Part shown: positions 56,198 to 64,000 of the stretch, in pieces
Layout of the letters: each line of letters begins with the position of its first letter
Position numbering within the stretch: the first letter of the stretch is position 1
Assembly: GCF_022760755.1 (NCBI RefSeq)
Contig: NZ_JAIVFP010000001.1
Coordinates: 3,886,001-3,950,000 of the forward strand
Length of the DNA stretch: 64,000 nucleotides
Direction: 5' to 3'
Origin: Candidatus Rhodoblastus alkanivorans
GTDB lineage: Bacteria; Pseudomonadota; Alphaproteobacteria; Rhizobiales; Beijerinckiaceae
Notes under the pieces: model-generated
The model's database searches: none
The model's input: only the letters and a program-made list of their open reading frames with translations
Told to the model about the DNA's origin: nothing
Position numbers and translations under genes: made by a program

Positions 56198-56805
56198 GCG
56201 GCTGCGCTCGGGCGCGCGGAAACGTCGGCGCGCCAGCGCGCGAAATGGATGAGATCGTCGGGAAAGACAATGCGCGCGGGCTTGGCGAAATCCGCCGCGA
56301 CCAGGGCCGTTATATCGGCGATGGAAAAGGCGTCGCCGGCGAGAAAAGGCCGCCTGGCGAGTTCGGAATCGAGAAATCGCGCGAAAGCGACCGCGCGCGG
56401 ACGGTTCAACGCGACGAGTTCGGGAATCTGCGGTTTTTCCATTTCCACCATCGCCGGATGGCTGTGACGAAAGGCCCAGGCGATGGGGAAGAAAAACTCC
56501 AGTTCGGCGCGGCGCTGCCACATTTCCACCCGCGCCTTTTCCAGCGGATCGCGTCCAAACAGCGGCGGGTCGGGCTGGATTTCCTCGAAATAGCGGCAGA
56601 TCGCGACGGTCTCGCTCAGGAATTCGCCGGAGTCGAGTTCAAGAACCGGAATGCGCTGAAGGGGATTGATCTCGGCGAAGGCCGGATCCTTCTGCTCCAG
56701 TTTCGCCAGATCCACCGTTTCTTTCGGGACGGAAACGCCCTTTTCCGCGAGAAAGATGCGAACGCGGCGGGGGTTGGGCGCGACCGGGGAATCGTAAAGC
56801 TTCAT
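56194..56805 (-). CDS. Glutathione S-transferase family protein
   Basis: A 203-residue protein starting MKLYDSPVAPNPRRVRIFLA. The thioredoxin-like domain has the cis-Pro in NPLQRIPVLELD and the glutathione-contact FLSETVAICRYFEE; an all-helical C-terminal domain has FSIADITALVAADF. It may conjugate or reduce glutathione substrates; the substrate is unknown. An upstream in-frame ATG is rejected because this start begins at the canonical beta strand. Confidence 0.88.
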   Translation of the reverse strand: MKLYDSPVAPNPRRVRIFLAEKGVSVPKETVDLAKLEQKDPAFAEINPLQRIPVLELDSGEFLSETVAICRYFEEIQPDPPLFGRDPLEKARVEMWQRRAELEFFFPIAWAFRHSHPAMVEMEKPQIPELVALNRPRAVAFARFLDSELARRPFLAGDAFSIADITALVAADFAKPARIVFPDDLIHFARWRADVSARPSAAA

Positions 56806-57003
56806 GACGGACCTCGGCGAGAAGCAGCGAGGATGGAGCCGGCGGCGCGCCGCTGTCAATCGCCCGCCGGCGCCGCCAGTCCGCCATTTGCAGGGCTGCA
56901 AAGGCTTTTAGCCGTCGCATCAGCCGCTCATTAAGCTTTTTCGGTCAAGTTGGAGGGGGACGCGCAAGCGTTCGCGTCAGTGTGTGCGTGAAAATTTACC
57001 GGC

Positions 57004-58539
57004 ATGTCCGAAGTCACCGCAGAAATGATCGCCCGCGGGCGGTTTGCCGAGGCCGGCGCTCGTGAGCGGCGCCGCATGGCCGGCCGCATGCGCGAGGCCC
57101 GGGAGCGGCTGACCTCATCCGGCGCCGGAAACGTGCGCTTCGACGTCGAACTGTTGCGCCTTTACGCGCGCAGCCGGCGCGCCGCCATTCTGCCGCAAGG
57201 CCTGTTGAGCATCGCCGTCGGGGTGATGACCGCCCGTTGGCTGCCATTGACCCTGGTGGGCGCATGGCTGGCGCTCGTTCTCAGCACTCTGACCTTGGGC
57301 TGGGTGCTGGCGCTTCGCTTCCTCGGGCTGGACAAGACCGCGCAAAACCCGCGCCAATGGCGGTCGCGCTTCGTCCTGGCCGCGGCGGCCGACGGTTTCG
57401 CCTGGGCGACCTTCGCCTTGCTGATGAGCGGCGTCGACACGCCCTGGGCGATCGCTTACGTGATGGTCGTTTTCATGCTCGCCGGGGCGATCCACACGGT
57501 GGTGGCGGCTTTCGTGCCGGAAGCGGTCTATGCGGCGCTCGCGCCCAATGCGCTGGCCATCGTGCTTTACATGCGCCCGACCGTTCTCAACAGCCCCAAC
57601 GCCGCCCTGACCCTTCTGAGCTGCGCGACCCTGCTCTATTTCGCCGCCCTCGCCCGCCGCATCTACGCCGGGCAGGTCGGAACGCTCGGCATCCAGGCCG
57701 AGAAGGATTCGCTGATCGCCGAACTGGAGCAGGCCAAGGCCAATTCGGACGAGGCCCGCCGCCGCGCCGAGGAGGCGAGTCTCGCCAAATCGCGCTTCCT
57801 CGCCACCATGTCGCATGAGCTGCGCACGCCGCTGAACGCAATCCTGGGCTTTTCGGAGGTGATGAAAAGCGAATTGTTCGGCCCGCATTCGGTCGAAGCC
57901 TACCGCGACTATTCCAACGACATCCACGCCAGCGGCCAGCATCTGCTGATGCTCATCAACGAAATTCTCGATCTCTCGCGGGTAGAGGCCGGGCGCTATG
58001 AGTTGAAGGAAGAAGCCGTCCTGCTCTCCGGCGTGATCGAGGACTGCCGTCACCTTTTGACCCTGCGCGCGAAAAAACGCGGCGTGCTGCTGACCGAGAT
58101 CATCGAACCGGACATGCCGCGCCTGTGGGCCGACGAACGCGCCGTCCGCCAGATCGCCCTGAACCTTCTGACCAACGCGATCAAATTCACGCCGCAGGGC
58201 GGGCAGGTCACGATCAAAGCCGGCTGGACCATGGCCGGGGGCCAATATTTCTCGGTGCGCGACACTGGGCCGGGCATCCCGGAAGAGGAAATCCCGGTCA
58301 TCATGTCGTCCTTCGGGCGCGGCTCGATGGCGCAGAAAAACGCCGACGAGGGCACCGGCCTCGGCCTGCCCATCGTCAAGGGTCTCGTCGAGCTTCACGG
58401 CGGAACATTCACCTTGCGCTCGAAATTGCGCGAGGGCACCGAAGTGATCGTGGTCTTCCCGCCCGAAAGGGTCATGGCCGCCCTGCCCCAGCTCGATCCC
58501 GTCGCGCCGCCCGCCGCGCGCCGCCGCGGCGCCGCCTGA
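57004..58539 (+). CDS. Membrane sensor histidine kinase (PdhS/PleC-like)
   Basis: A 511-residue kinase. About five or six membrane helices between residues 60 and 220, a coiled-coil linker (~232-262), a HisKA domain with phospho-acceptor His271 (ATMSHELRTPLNAILGF), and a HATPase domain with NLLTNAIKFTP, DTGPGIP and GTGLGLPIVKGL. The DHp sequence (GFSEVMKSELFGP; INEILDLSRVEAGRYEL) is close to the PleC/PdhS cell-cycle kinases of alphaproteobacteria. No partner regulator gene is adjacent. Confidence 0.88.
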   Translation: MSEVTAEMIARGRFAEAGARERRRMAGRMREARERLTSSGAGNVRFDVELLRLYARSRRAAILPQGLLSIAVGVMTARWLPLTLVGAWLALVLSTLTLGWVLALRFLGLDKTAQNPRQWRSRFVLAAAADGFAWATFALLMSGVDTPWAIAYVMVVFMLAGAIHTVVAAFVPEAVYAALAPNALAIVLYMRPTVLNSPNAALTLLSCATLLYFAALARRIYAGQVGTLGIQAEKDSLIAELEQAKANSDEARRRAEEASLAKSRFLATMSHELRTPLNAILGFSEVMKSELFGPHSVEAYRDYSNDIHASGQHLLMLINEILDLSRVEAGRYELKEEAVLLSGVIEDCRHLLTLRAKKRGVLLTEIIEPDMPRLWADERAVRQIALNLLTNAIKFTPQGGQVTIKAGWTMAGGQYFSVRDTGPGIPEEEIPVIMSSFGRGSMAQKNADEGTGLGLPIVKGLVELHGGTFTLRSKLREGTEVIVVFPPERVMAALPQLDPVAPPAARRRGAA

Positions 58540-58631
58540 CCGGTCGGGCCGCTTTTGGGGAGAGCGGCGGGGGTGGAAATCGATTCGACGGGGTGGAAAC
58601 CCTTCGGATTCGCGAAAAATGTTCTTGTTTT

Positions 58632-58647
58632 GTTTTCACGTGAAACA
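58632..58647. other. parS-like ParB binding site
   Basis: GTTTTCACGTGAAACA matches 14 of 16 bases of the near-universal parS sequence TGTTTCACGTGAAACA; the two mismatches are at the first two positions, and the inner 12 bases form a perfect palindrome. It is in an intergenic A/T-richer stretch just after a kinase gene. If real, it marks the replication-origin side of the chromosome. Confidence 0.65.
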
Positions 58648-59510
58648 TCCGCGATGACTCCTTGCGCCGAGTTCGCTTAAGGACTCAAAGGCGCCTATTC
58701 GAATAAGATATTGTTCTGACGCCATATTCGTCGCTGCGCGCGAAGGGAAAACCGGCGCGCGCGCGCCGCTTCGCCGGGTGCGAAAATCCGCTGGCGGCGG
58801 GAGGTTCGCGCACAACCGCGCGGTTGCAAGGGGTGAAAATAGCCGTTTTTTTGCGCGAAAATGGCGCGAATTTGCAAAAAATCGCGCGCTTTTTCACTGT
58901 TTTTTCCTGCCATTTTGCAACCGATGATTGAATTTTTTCGCTGTGCGGGGGCCGCCGGACACAGCGACGGCGGCGAAAGCCCAACCGACCCCAGCGCCGC
59001 CGGTTCGAGCCCATCCTGCCGCTCCTCTGCACCCTTGCTGCAATTGGTGAATTCGCATCATGTCCCGGGAAAACATGAATGACGCAAAACGGCGGATTGC
59101 GGACCGCCATGAGCGCCGCCAGCAAGGGCAGGATCGCGCCATGAACGGAAATTCCGCGTTTGCGGAACGAACCCGCGTGTTCAGCGGATAGAGGCCGTTT
59201 ACGAAGCACAATGAAACTGCGGCCTTGTCAATCTGAAGCTGAGCCTGCGGATCGCCTCTGCTCTATGTTTTCCATCCAAAACAAACCCAAAGGCGCCTGC
59301 TATTCCAAGAGGCGCTGTGAGAGCGTATGGTGCTCCGACTATCCGCGAAATCCATGCAATGAGCCATCGATATTCTTGCCCTTCAACATCAACCCGGAAG
59401 GCGCGGCAGCCGTGCTTTCGGTCGCGCCAGCAAAGAAACGATAGCTAACGGCGGAGGCCCACCGCATCCAGAGGGCCGTTCGATCCCACCTGAATTGGCG
59501 AATTCGAATC
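58648..59510. other. Gene-poor, compositionally different interval
   Basis: About 860 bases. From 58700 to 58930 there are many A and T runs mixed with GCGCGA-type words, unlike the rest of the window. From 59160 to 59440 one plus-strand frame (Cys-rich, KPKGACYSKRRCESVWCSDY) is open, but I find no homologue, ribosome site or consistent codon bias, so I do not call it. I see no DnaA-box cluster, transposase or RNA gene. Confidence 0.45.
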
Positions 59511-60434
59511 ATGGCGGCAACGAATGATCAGACCGTCACCGTGTTCGGCGGAACCGGCTTCCTCGGCCGCCGCATCGTTCGGCATCTGCGCTCTCATGGA
59601 TTTTCTGTTCGGGCCGCGTCAAGGCATCCGGATCGGGGGCACGGATTGTTTGGTCCTGATGATCCGCACCTTCAATCCGTAGGGGCCAACATTTACGACG
59701 AACGGTCCGTCGCAGATGCGCTTGCCGGCGCCTACGGCGTTGTAAACGCGGTTAGCCTTTACGTCGAACATGGACAGGAGACTTTTCATTCCGTTCACGT
59801 CGATGCCGCCCGACGGATAGCGGCTCAAGCCCTCCGTGCCGGTGTCGATCGGCTTATTCACATTTCAGGAATCGGCGCCGATGCCGCCTCACGATCACGG
59901 TACATCCGAAAGCGCGGCGAAGGCGAACTGGCGGTCCGGGACGCCTTCGGCAATGCACTTTTCGTCCGCCCGTCGGTGATGTTCGGACCGGACGACGCGT
60001 TTCTCACGACCATCCTCAGGCTTCTCCGCCAGCTTCCGATCTATCCGATGTTCGGCCGCGGCCTGACGAAATTGCAGCCGGCCTATGTGGAGGATGTTGC
60101 CGAGGCGGTTGGCCGGACCATGCAGCGAGCGGTAACGCCTTCAATGATCTTCGAGTTTGGCGGCCCGCGCGTCTACTCTTACGAGGAGTTTCTTCGGGCC
60201 GTTGCGCACCAAGCTGGACTTGCGCCACGACTGATTCCAATCCCGTTTGCCGTTTGGAATGCGCTTGCATGGGCCTCCGAAATGTTCCCAACCCCGCTCC
60301 TCACGCGCAATCAAGTGGAACTGATGCAAATCGACACCGTGTCATCGCCGGAGACGCCAGGATTTGTTGAACTTGGGATTTCGCCGCACTCGGTCGAGGC
60401 AATACTCCAGAAGATGCTGTCGAATTGCGAATGA
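59511..60434 (+). CDS. NAD(P)-binding epimerase-like protein (NDUFA9-like)
   Basis: A 307-residue atypical short-chain dehydrogenase. The Rossmann motif is VTVFGGTGFLGRRIVRHL; RLIHISGIGAD and LFVRPSVMFGPDDAFL follow. This pattern is that of proteins annotated as complex I NDUFA9-like; many bind NADPH without a known reaction. Codon use is visibly less GC-biased than neighbours, suggesting more recent arrival. No ribosome site is obvious before the ATG. It stands alone. Confidence 0.82.
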   Translation: MAATNDQTVTVFGGTGFLGRRIVRHLRSHGFSVRAASRHPDRGHGLFGPDDPHLQSVGANIYDERSVADALAGAYGVVNAVSLYVEHGQETFHSVHVDAARRIAAQALRAGVDRLIHISGIGADAASRSRYIRKRGEGELAVRDAFGNALFVRPSVMFGPDDAFLTTILRLLRQLPIYPMFGRGLTKLQPAYVEDVAEAVGRTMQRAVTPSMIFEFGGPRVYSYEEFLRAVAHQAGLAPRLIPIPFAVWNALAWASEMFPTPLLTRNQVELMQIDTVSSPETPGFVELGISPHSVEAILQKMLSNCE

Positions 60435-60644
60435 TAGAGGCTCCTCGGTTAATCCGCTGCAACGGCTGACGGTTCGCGCGCGACATCCGCGCGCAGCCAG
60501 CCATCCGACGTCCGAGATGGGTCAACATGAGACGGTCGCCGACCCGATCAGGAAGGTCGGCAACGAGCCGAACGCAGCCATCTGGCGAGGCCGTCAAGTG
60601 GCGGGTTTCGACCACTCGCGGTTCCCATCAACGTGAACCGCGCT

Positions 60645-61676
60645 TCACGCGTCCTTATTGTCCACGCCGGCCGAATCGAACGTCGCCATATCCTGATGGC
60701 AGGCCAGTGCCGCCTTGACCAATCCGATCGCCAGCGCCGCGCCGGAGCCTTCGCCGAGCCGCATGCCGAGGTCGAGCAGCGGCTTCTTGCCGAGCTTTTC
60801 CAGCACTTTCGCATGGGCGCCCTCGGCCGAGACATGGCCGGCGAGGCAATGGTCGAGGCTCGCGGGATCGAGGGCGTGGAGCACGGCTGCCGCCGCGCAG
60901 ACGACATAGCCGTCGAGCAGAACCGGCGTGCGCTCCATGCGCGCGGCGAGAATGGCGCCCGCCATGGCCGCGATCTCGCGCCCGCCGAGCCGGCGCAGCA
61001 ATTCGAACGGGTCGTCGAGAAAATCCTTGTGCAGGGCCACGGCGCGGCGCACCGCGTCCGCCTTGCGCTTCAAACCTTCGTCGTCGACGCCGGTTCCGCG
61101 CCCGACCCAGTCCTCGGCCTCGCCGCCGTAAAGAACATGATAGATCGCGGCGGCGACCGTGGTGTTGCCTATGCCCATTTCGCCGAGCGCCAGCAGGTCG
61201 GCGCCGCCGGCGATCGCCTCCATGCCATAGGCGATGGTCGCCGCGCATTCGCGGGACTCCATCGCCGGAGCTTCGGTAATGTCCTTGGTCGGCATGTTGA
61301 GCGCGAGTTCGAAAACCTTCAGCCCGGCGCCGTTGACGGCGCAGATCTGGTTCACCGCGGCGCCGCCGGCCGAGAAATTCGTGAGCATCTGCGCGGTCAC
61401 GCTCGGCGGATAAGGCGAGACGCCCTGGGCGACGACGCCGTGATTGGCGGCGAAAACCACGACCGTCGGGCGATCGAGCTTCGGCTCAGGCCGCCCCTGC
61501 CAGGCGGCGAGCCATTCGACGATCTCCTCCAGACGGCCGAGCGCGCCCGGCGGCTTGGTGAGTTTTATGTCGCGCGCGCGAACCGCTTCGACGGACTCCA
61601 TCGAAGCCGAAGGCATCTGGGCGAGCAAAGCGCGGAAGGCGTCGAAGGGATGTTCGGCGGAAGGGTCTTTTTGCAT
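60645..61676 (-). CDS. cobT: Nicotinate-nucleotide:dimethylbenzimidazole phosphoribosyltransferase
   Basis: A 343-residue enzyme of lower-ligand activation in cobalamin synthesis. Conserved segments: KPPGALGRLEEIVEWLAA, FAANHGVVAQGVSPYP, EMGIGNTTVAAAI and the C-terminal catalytic MRLGEGSGAALA. It makes alpha-ribazole phosphate. No other cobalamin gene is in the window, and no cobalamin riboswitch is seen upstream. It is 56 bases downstream of ispH on the same strand. Confidence 0.94.
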   Translation of the reverse strand: MQKDPSAEHPFDAFRALLAQMPSASMESVEAVRARDIKLTKPPGALGRLEEIVEWLAAWQGRPEPKLDRPTVVVFAANHGVVAQGVSPYPPSVTAQMLTNFSAGGAAVNQICAVNGAGLKVFELALNMPTKDITEAPAMESRECAATIAYGMEAIAGGADLLALGEMGIGNTTVAAAIYHVLYGGEAEDWVGRGTGVDDEGLKRKADAVRRAVALHKDFLDDPFELLRRLGGREIAAMAGAILAARMERTPVLLDGYVVCAAAAVLHALDPASLDHCLAGHVSAEGAHAKVLEKLGKKPLLDLGMRLGEGSGAALAIGLVKAALACHQDMATFDSAGVDNKDA

Positions 61677-61732
61677 AGGTCACGAATTCGAGGCGGCGCG
61701 CGCTCAAGGAGAAATTTCACGAGGCGCGAGGG

Positions 61733-62692
61733 TCAGGCCACGCGTTCGCGCAATTCGCGCGGCAGGGGGAAGGACACGTCCTCGGTGGCGGTGGTGATGG
61801 TGTCGAGGATCAGCTCATATTTCTCGGCGAGGGCGTCGAGGATTTCCTCGACCAGCACCTCGGGCGCCGAGGCCCCGGCGGTGACCCCGATCGCGGCCAC
61901 GCCTTCAAGCAGGCTCCAATCGATGTCGGCCGCGCGGGGAACGAGCTGGGCGCGGCGGCAGCCATGGCGCTCGGCTACTTCCCTCAGACGCTGCGAATTG
62001 GAGGAATTGGGCGAGCCGACGACGATGAAGGCGTCGACCTTGCCGGCGATTTCCTTCACCGCCTGCTGGCGGTTGGTGGTCGCATAGCAGATGTCCTGCT
62101 TGTGCGGCTCGACGATCCGGGGATATTTTTCGCGCAAGGCGGCGACGACTTCCGCCATGTCGTCCATCGACAAAGTGGTCTGGGTGACATAGGCCAGAGG
62201 CTCGTCCGGCGAAAAGGTCAGGCGGGCGACATCCTCGGGCTTCTCGACCAGGACGACCGCGCCCTCGGGTAACTGGCCCATGGTGCCCACCACTTCGATA
62301 TGGCCCCGATGACCGACCAGCACGATCTTGCGGCCGCGGCGGAAATGGATTTCGGCCTCGCGATGGACCTTGGTGACCAGCGGGCAGGTGGCGTCGATCG
62401 CCCGGAGATTGCGCCGCCCGGCCTCTTCCGGCACGGATTTCGGCACGCCATGAGCGGAAAAGACCACCGGCGCGGCGCCGTCGGGAACTTCGGCCAGATC
62501 CTCGACGAAAATCGCGCCCTTGCGCTTCAGCCCCTCGACCACATAGCGGTTATGGACGATCTCGTGGCGCACATAAATCGGCGCGCCGAATTTGCGCAGG
62601 GCCTGTTCGACGACGTCGATCGCGCGAACGACGCCGGCGCAAAAGCCGCGCGGCGCGCAGAGATAGACATTGAGTTTGGGCTTGTCGCTCAT
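61733..62692 (-). CDS. ispH: 4-hydroxy-3-methylbut-2-enyl diphosphate reductase
   Basis: A 319-residue [4Fe-4S] enzyme, last step of the MEP pathway. The three cluster cysteines are in [12 protein letters not shown] (two Cys present), [11 protein letters not shown] and [13 protein letters not shown]; the substrate site [14 protein letters not shown] is intact. It makes IPP and DMAPP. The start [17 protein letters not shown] is typical. Divergent from the antiporter gene. Confidence 0.96.
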   Translation of the reverse strand: MSDKPKLNVYLCAPRGFCAGVVRAIDVVEQALRKFGAPIYVRHEIVHNRYVVEGLKRKGAIFVEDLAEVPDGAAPVVFSAHGVPKSVPEEAGRRNLRAIDATCPLVTKVHREAEIHFRRGRKIVLVGHRGHIEVVGTMGQLPEGAVVLVEKPEDVARLTFSPDEPLAYVTQTTLSMDDMAEVVAALREKYPRIVEPHKQDICYATTNRQQAVKEIAGKVDAFIVVGSPNSSNSQRLREVAERHGCRRAQLVPRAADIDWSLLEGVAAIGVTAGASAPEVLVEEILDALAEKYELILDTITTATEDVSFPLPRELRERVA

Positions 62693-62860
62693 CCGGAGCC
62701 TCTGGGGATCGCGGGATTGTTGTGGGCGCCCTCCGCCGCGATGTCAAGCCACGGACCCGGGGCGCAAATTCGTTTCCCGCGCCGCCGTTTCGCCTCTATC
62801 CTTCCTTAAGCCGTGCGGGCGCGGCGAATCGTCGCCTTTCTAACATCTCCAGCGGGCCAC

Positions 62861-64000
62861 ATGCCGGAACTGAGCAGCGAGACGAGCTTCCTCGTCCCGA
62901 TCCTGATTCTTCTTGCCGCAGCGATCCTTTTCGCGCCCTCGTTCCGCTTCGCCGGGCTCGGCTCGGTGATCGGCTATCTCGTCGCCGGCCTCGCCATCGG
63001 CCCCTCCGGACTGGGGCTGATCCACGACCCCCGGACGACCCTCAACATATCCCAGCTCGGCGTCGTCCTGCTGCTCTTTCTCATCGGCCTGTCGCTGAAA
63101 CCCCAGCGGCTTTATGCGCTTCGCCGCGACATTGGCCTGATCGGGGTCGGCCAGATGGTCTTCACCGCCGCCCCCCTGATCGTCGCGGCGCAACATTTCC
63201 TCCATCTCAACATGTTCGGGGCGCTGGCGGCGGGGCTGGCGCTCGCCTTTTCCGCCACGACCATCGCCATGCAATTGCTGGAGGAGCGCGGCGACGCCCA
63301 GACCGGCTACGGCCGCCGCGCCTTCGCGGTCCTGCTGGCGCAGGACATAGCCGTCGCGCCGGTTCTGGCGCTCATTCCGCTGCTCGGCGGCGGCCCCGCC
63401 TCGGGTTCGCTCGCCGGCTCGATGCATGACGCTTTGCTCCATATTTCATGGGCCTTCGCGGCGCTTTCCTTCGTCATCCTCGCCGGCCATTACGCGCTCA
63501 ATCCCCTGTTCCGCCTGCTGGCTCGGGCGGGGGCGCGTGAAATCCTCACCGCGGCGGCTTTGTTCATCGTGCTCGGCGCGGCGGTGCTGATGCAGGCGGT
63601 CGGCATGTCGATGGCGCTCGGCGCCTTTCTCGCCGGACTGCTGCTGTCGGAATCGAATTTCCGCCATCAGCTCGAAGCCGATATCGAGCCCTTTCGCGGC
63701 CTGCTGATGGGCCTGTTCTTCATGTCGGTCGGCATGTCGGTGGATATCGGCCTGGTCGGCGAAAGGCTCGGCCTGCTCGCGGGGGCGGCGCTCGCCATTC
63801 TCGGGGCGAAACTCATCATCGGCTTCGTCCTGTTCCGCCTGACCGGCTCGTCCGCCCGCGATTCCTTAAGCGCGGCGGGCGTCCTCACCCCGGCCGGCGA
63901 ATTTTCCTTCGCCATTTTTCCCCTCGCCGCGGGGGCTGGCCTGATGTCGGCGGCGGAATCGAGCCTGCTGTCGGCGCTCGCCGCGATCACCATGGTCGCC
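62861..64000 (+). CDS. CPA2-family monovalent cation:proton antiporter (3' end outside the window)
   Basis: At least 380 residues from ATG 62861, open to the window end. It is polytopic, with SVIGYLVAGLAIGPSGLGLI, the half-helix motif AFSATTIAMQLLEERG, LLAQDIAVAPVLALIPLLGG and GAFLAGLLLSESNFRHQLE, all typical of the KefB/KefC/YbaL Na+/H+ exchanger domain. Downstream TrkA-N (RCK) domains, if any, lie outside. Probable role: K+ efflux or pH control. Confidence 0.9.
   Translation, partial: MPELSSETSFLVPILILLAAAILFAPSFRFAGLGSVIGYLVAGLAIGPSGLGLIHDPRTTLNISQLGVVLLLFLIGLSLKPQRLYALRRDIGLIGVGQMVFTAAPLIVAAQHFLHLNMFGALAAGLALAFSATTIAMQLLEERGDAQTGYGRRAFAVLLAQDIAVAPVLALIPLLGGGPASGSLAGSMHDALLHISWAFAALSFVILAGHYALNPLFRLLARAGAREILTAAALFIVLGAAVLMQAVGMSMALGAFLAGLLLSESNFRHQLEADIEPFRGLLMGLFFMSVGMSVDIGLVGERLGLLAGAALAILGAKLIIGFVLFRLTGSSARDSLSAAGVLTPAGEFSFAIFPLAAGAGLMSAAESSLLSALAAITMVA

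Noticed and set aside
58690-58930. A/T-run-rich stretch near the parS-like site considered as oriC
   Set aside because: I see no DnaA boxes (TTATCCACA-like) and no dnaA, hemE, parAB or gid genes nearby.
59160-59444. Cys-rich 94-codon frame upstream of the NDUFA9-like gene
   Set aside because: No recognisable motif, no ribosome site and mixed codon use; left as unexplained sequence in the gene-poor interval.

Overview
The window is high-GC DNA from an alphaproteobacterium, most likely of the order Hyphomicrobiales (Rhizobiales), near the Beijerinckiaceae/Methylocystaceae. This is inferred from gene content: a NepR-EcfG-PhyR general stress module, a FixK-type box ahead of a ccoNOQP-GHIS cluster, a Caulobacter/rhizobial Cpa/Tad pilus locus, an EipA-type DUF1134 protein and a ParB-type palindrome. 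It reads as ordinary chromosome. I found no rRNA or tRNA gene, no complete insertion sequence and no CRISPR array.

Layout. 1-7.5 kb: penicillin-binding protein 1C and a giant alpha-2-macroglobulin form an envelope pair. 7.5-9.4 kb: the general stress regulators ecfG and nepR face phyR across a perfect EcfG-type promoter. 9.4-13.3 kb: a TetR repressor faces an EmrAB-type efflux pair across a palindromic operator. 13.3-18.5 kb: housekeeping and envelope genes (coiled-coil membrane protein, DUF1134, cysQ, xseB, pirin, ispE) and a DsrC/TusE-fold protein without any cysteine. 19.1-24.2 kb: a TonB-dependent receptor and a small c-type cytochrome converge on exbB-exbD-tonB; ExbD carries a 24-bp minisatellite coding for a proline-rich octapeptide tail. 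24.7-29.6 kb: molbindin, a long CDF metal transporter, glyoxalase I, a class II aldolase, an unknown protein and DedA. 29.9-39.3 kb: the whole cbb3 oxidase locus ccoN-O-Q-P-G-H-I-S followed by an overlapping MFS gene with the copper motifs of CcoA. 39.4-42.5 kb: thiD, an NlpC/P60 hydrolase and a leucyl aminopeptidase. 42.6-55.0 kb: the Tad/Flp pilus locus (tadD; flp-cpaABCDEF-tadBC on the minus strand; a stand-alone pilus N-domain protein, tadE and a TadG-like gene on the plus strand), with a 14-bp inverted repeat in the divergent promoter region. 55.1-58.5 kb: a small unknown protein, a uracil-DNA-glycosylase-family protein, a GST and a PdhS/PleC-like histidine kinase. 58.6-60.6 kb: a gene-poor, A/T-richer stretch with a parS-like site and a solitary NAD(P)-binding protein. 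60.6-64 kb: cobT, ispH and the start of a CPA2 antiporter cut by the window end.

How the genes work together. Three themes stand out: envelope and stress homeostasis (PbpC/A2M, EcfG system, EmrAB, DUF1134); metal handling (TonB uptake with a periplasmic cytochrome, molbindin, CDF, CcoI Cu-ATPase and probable CcoA Cu importer) feeding a high-affinity oxidase; and surface attachment through Flp pili. The least conventional observations are the octapeptide-repeat tail on ExbD, the receptor-cytochrome pair opposite its own TonB system, the cysteine-free DsrC-like protein, the CcoA-like gene fused by overlap to the cco cluster, and the inverted repeat at the pilus promoter. No clearly new multi-gene system was found.
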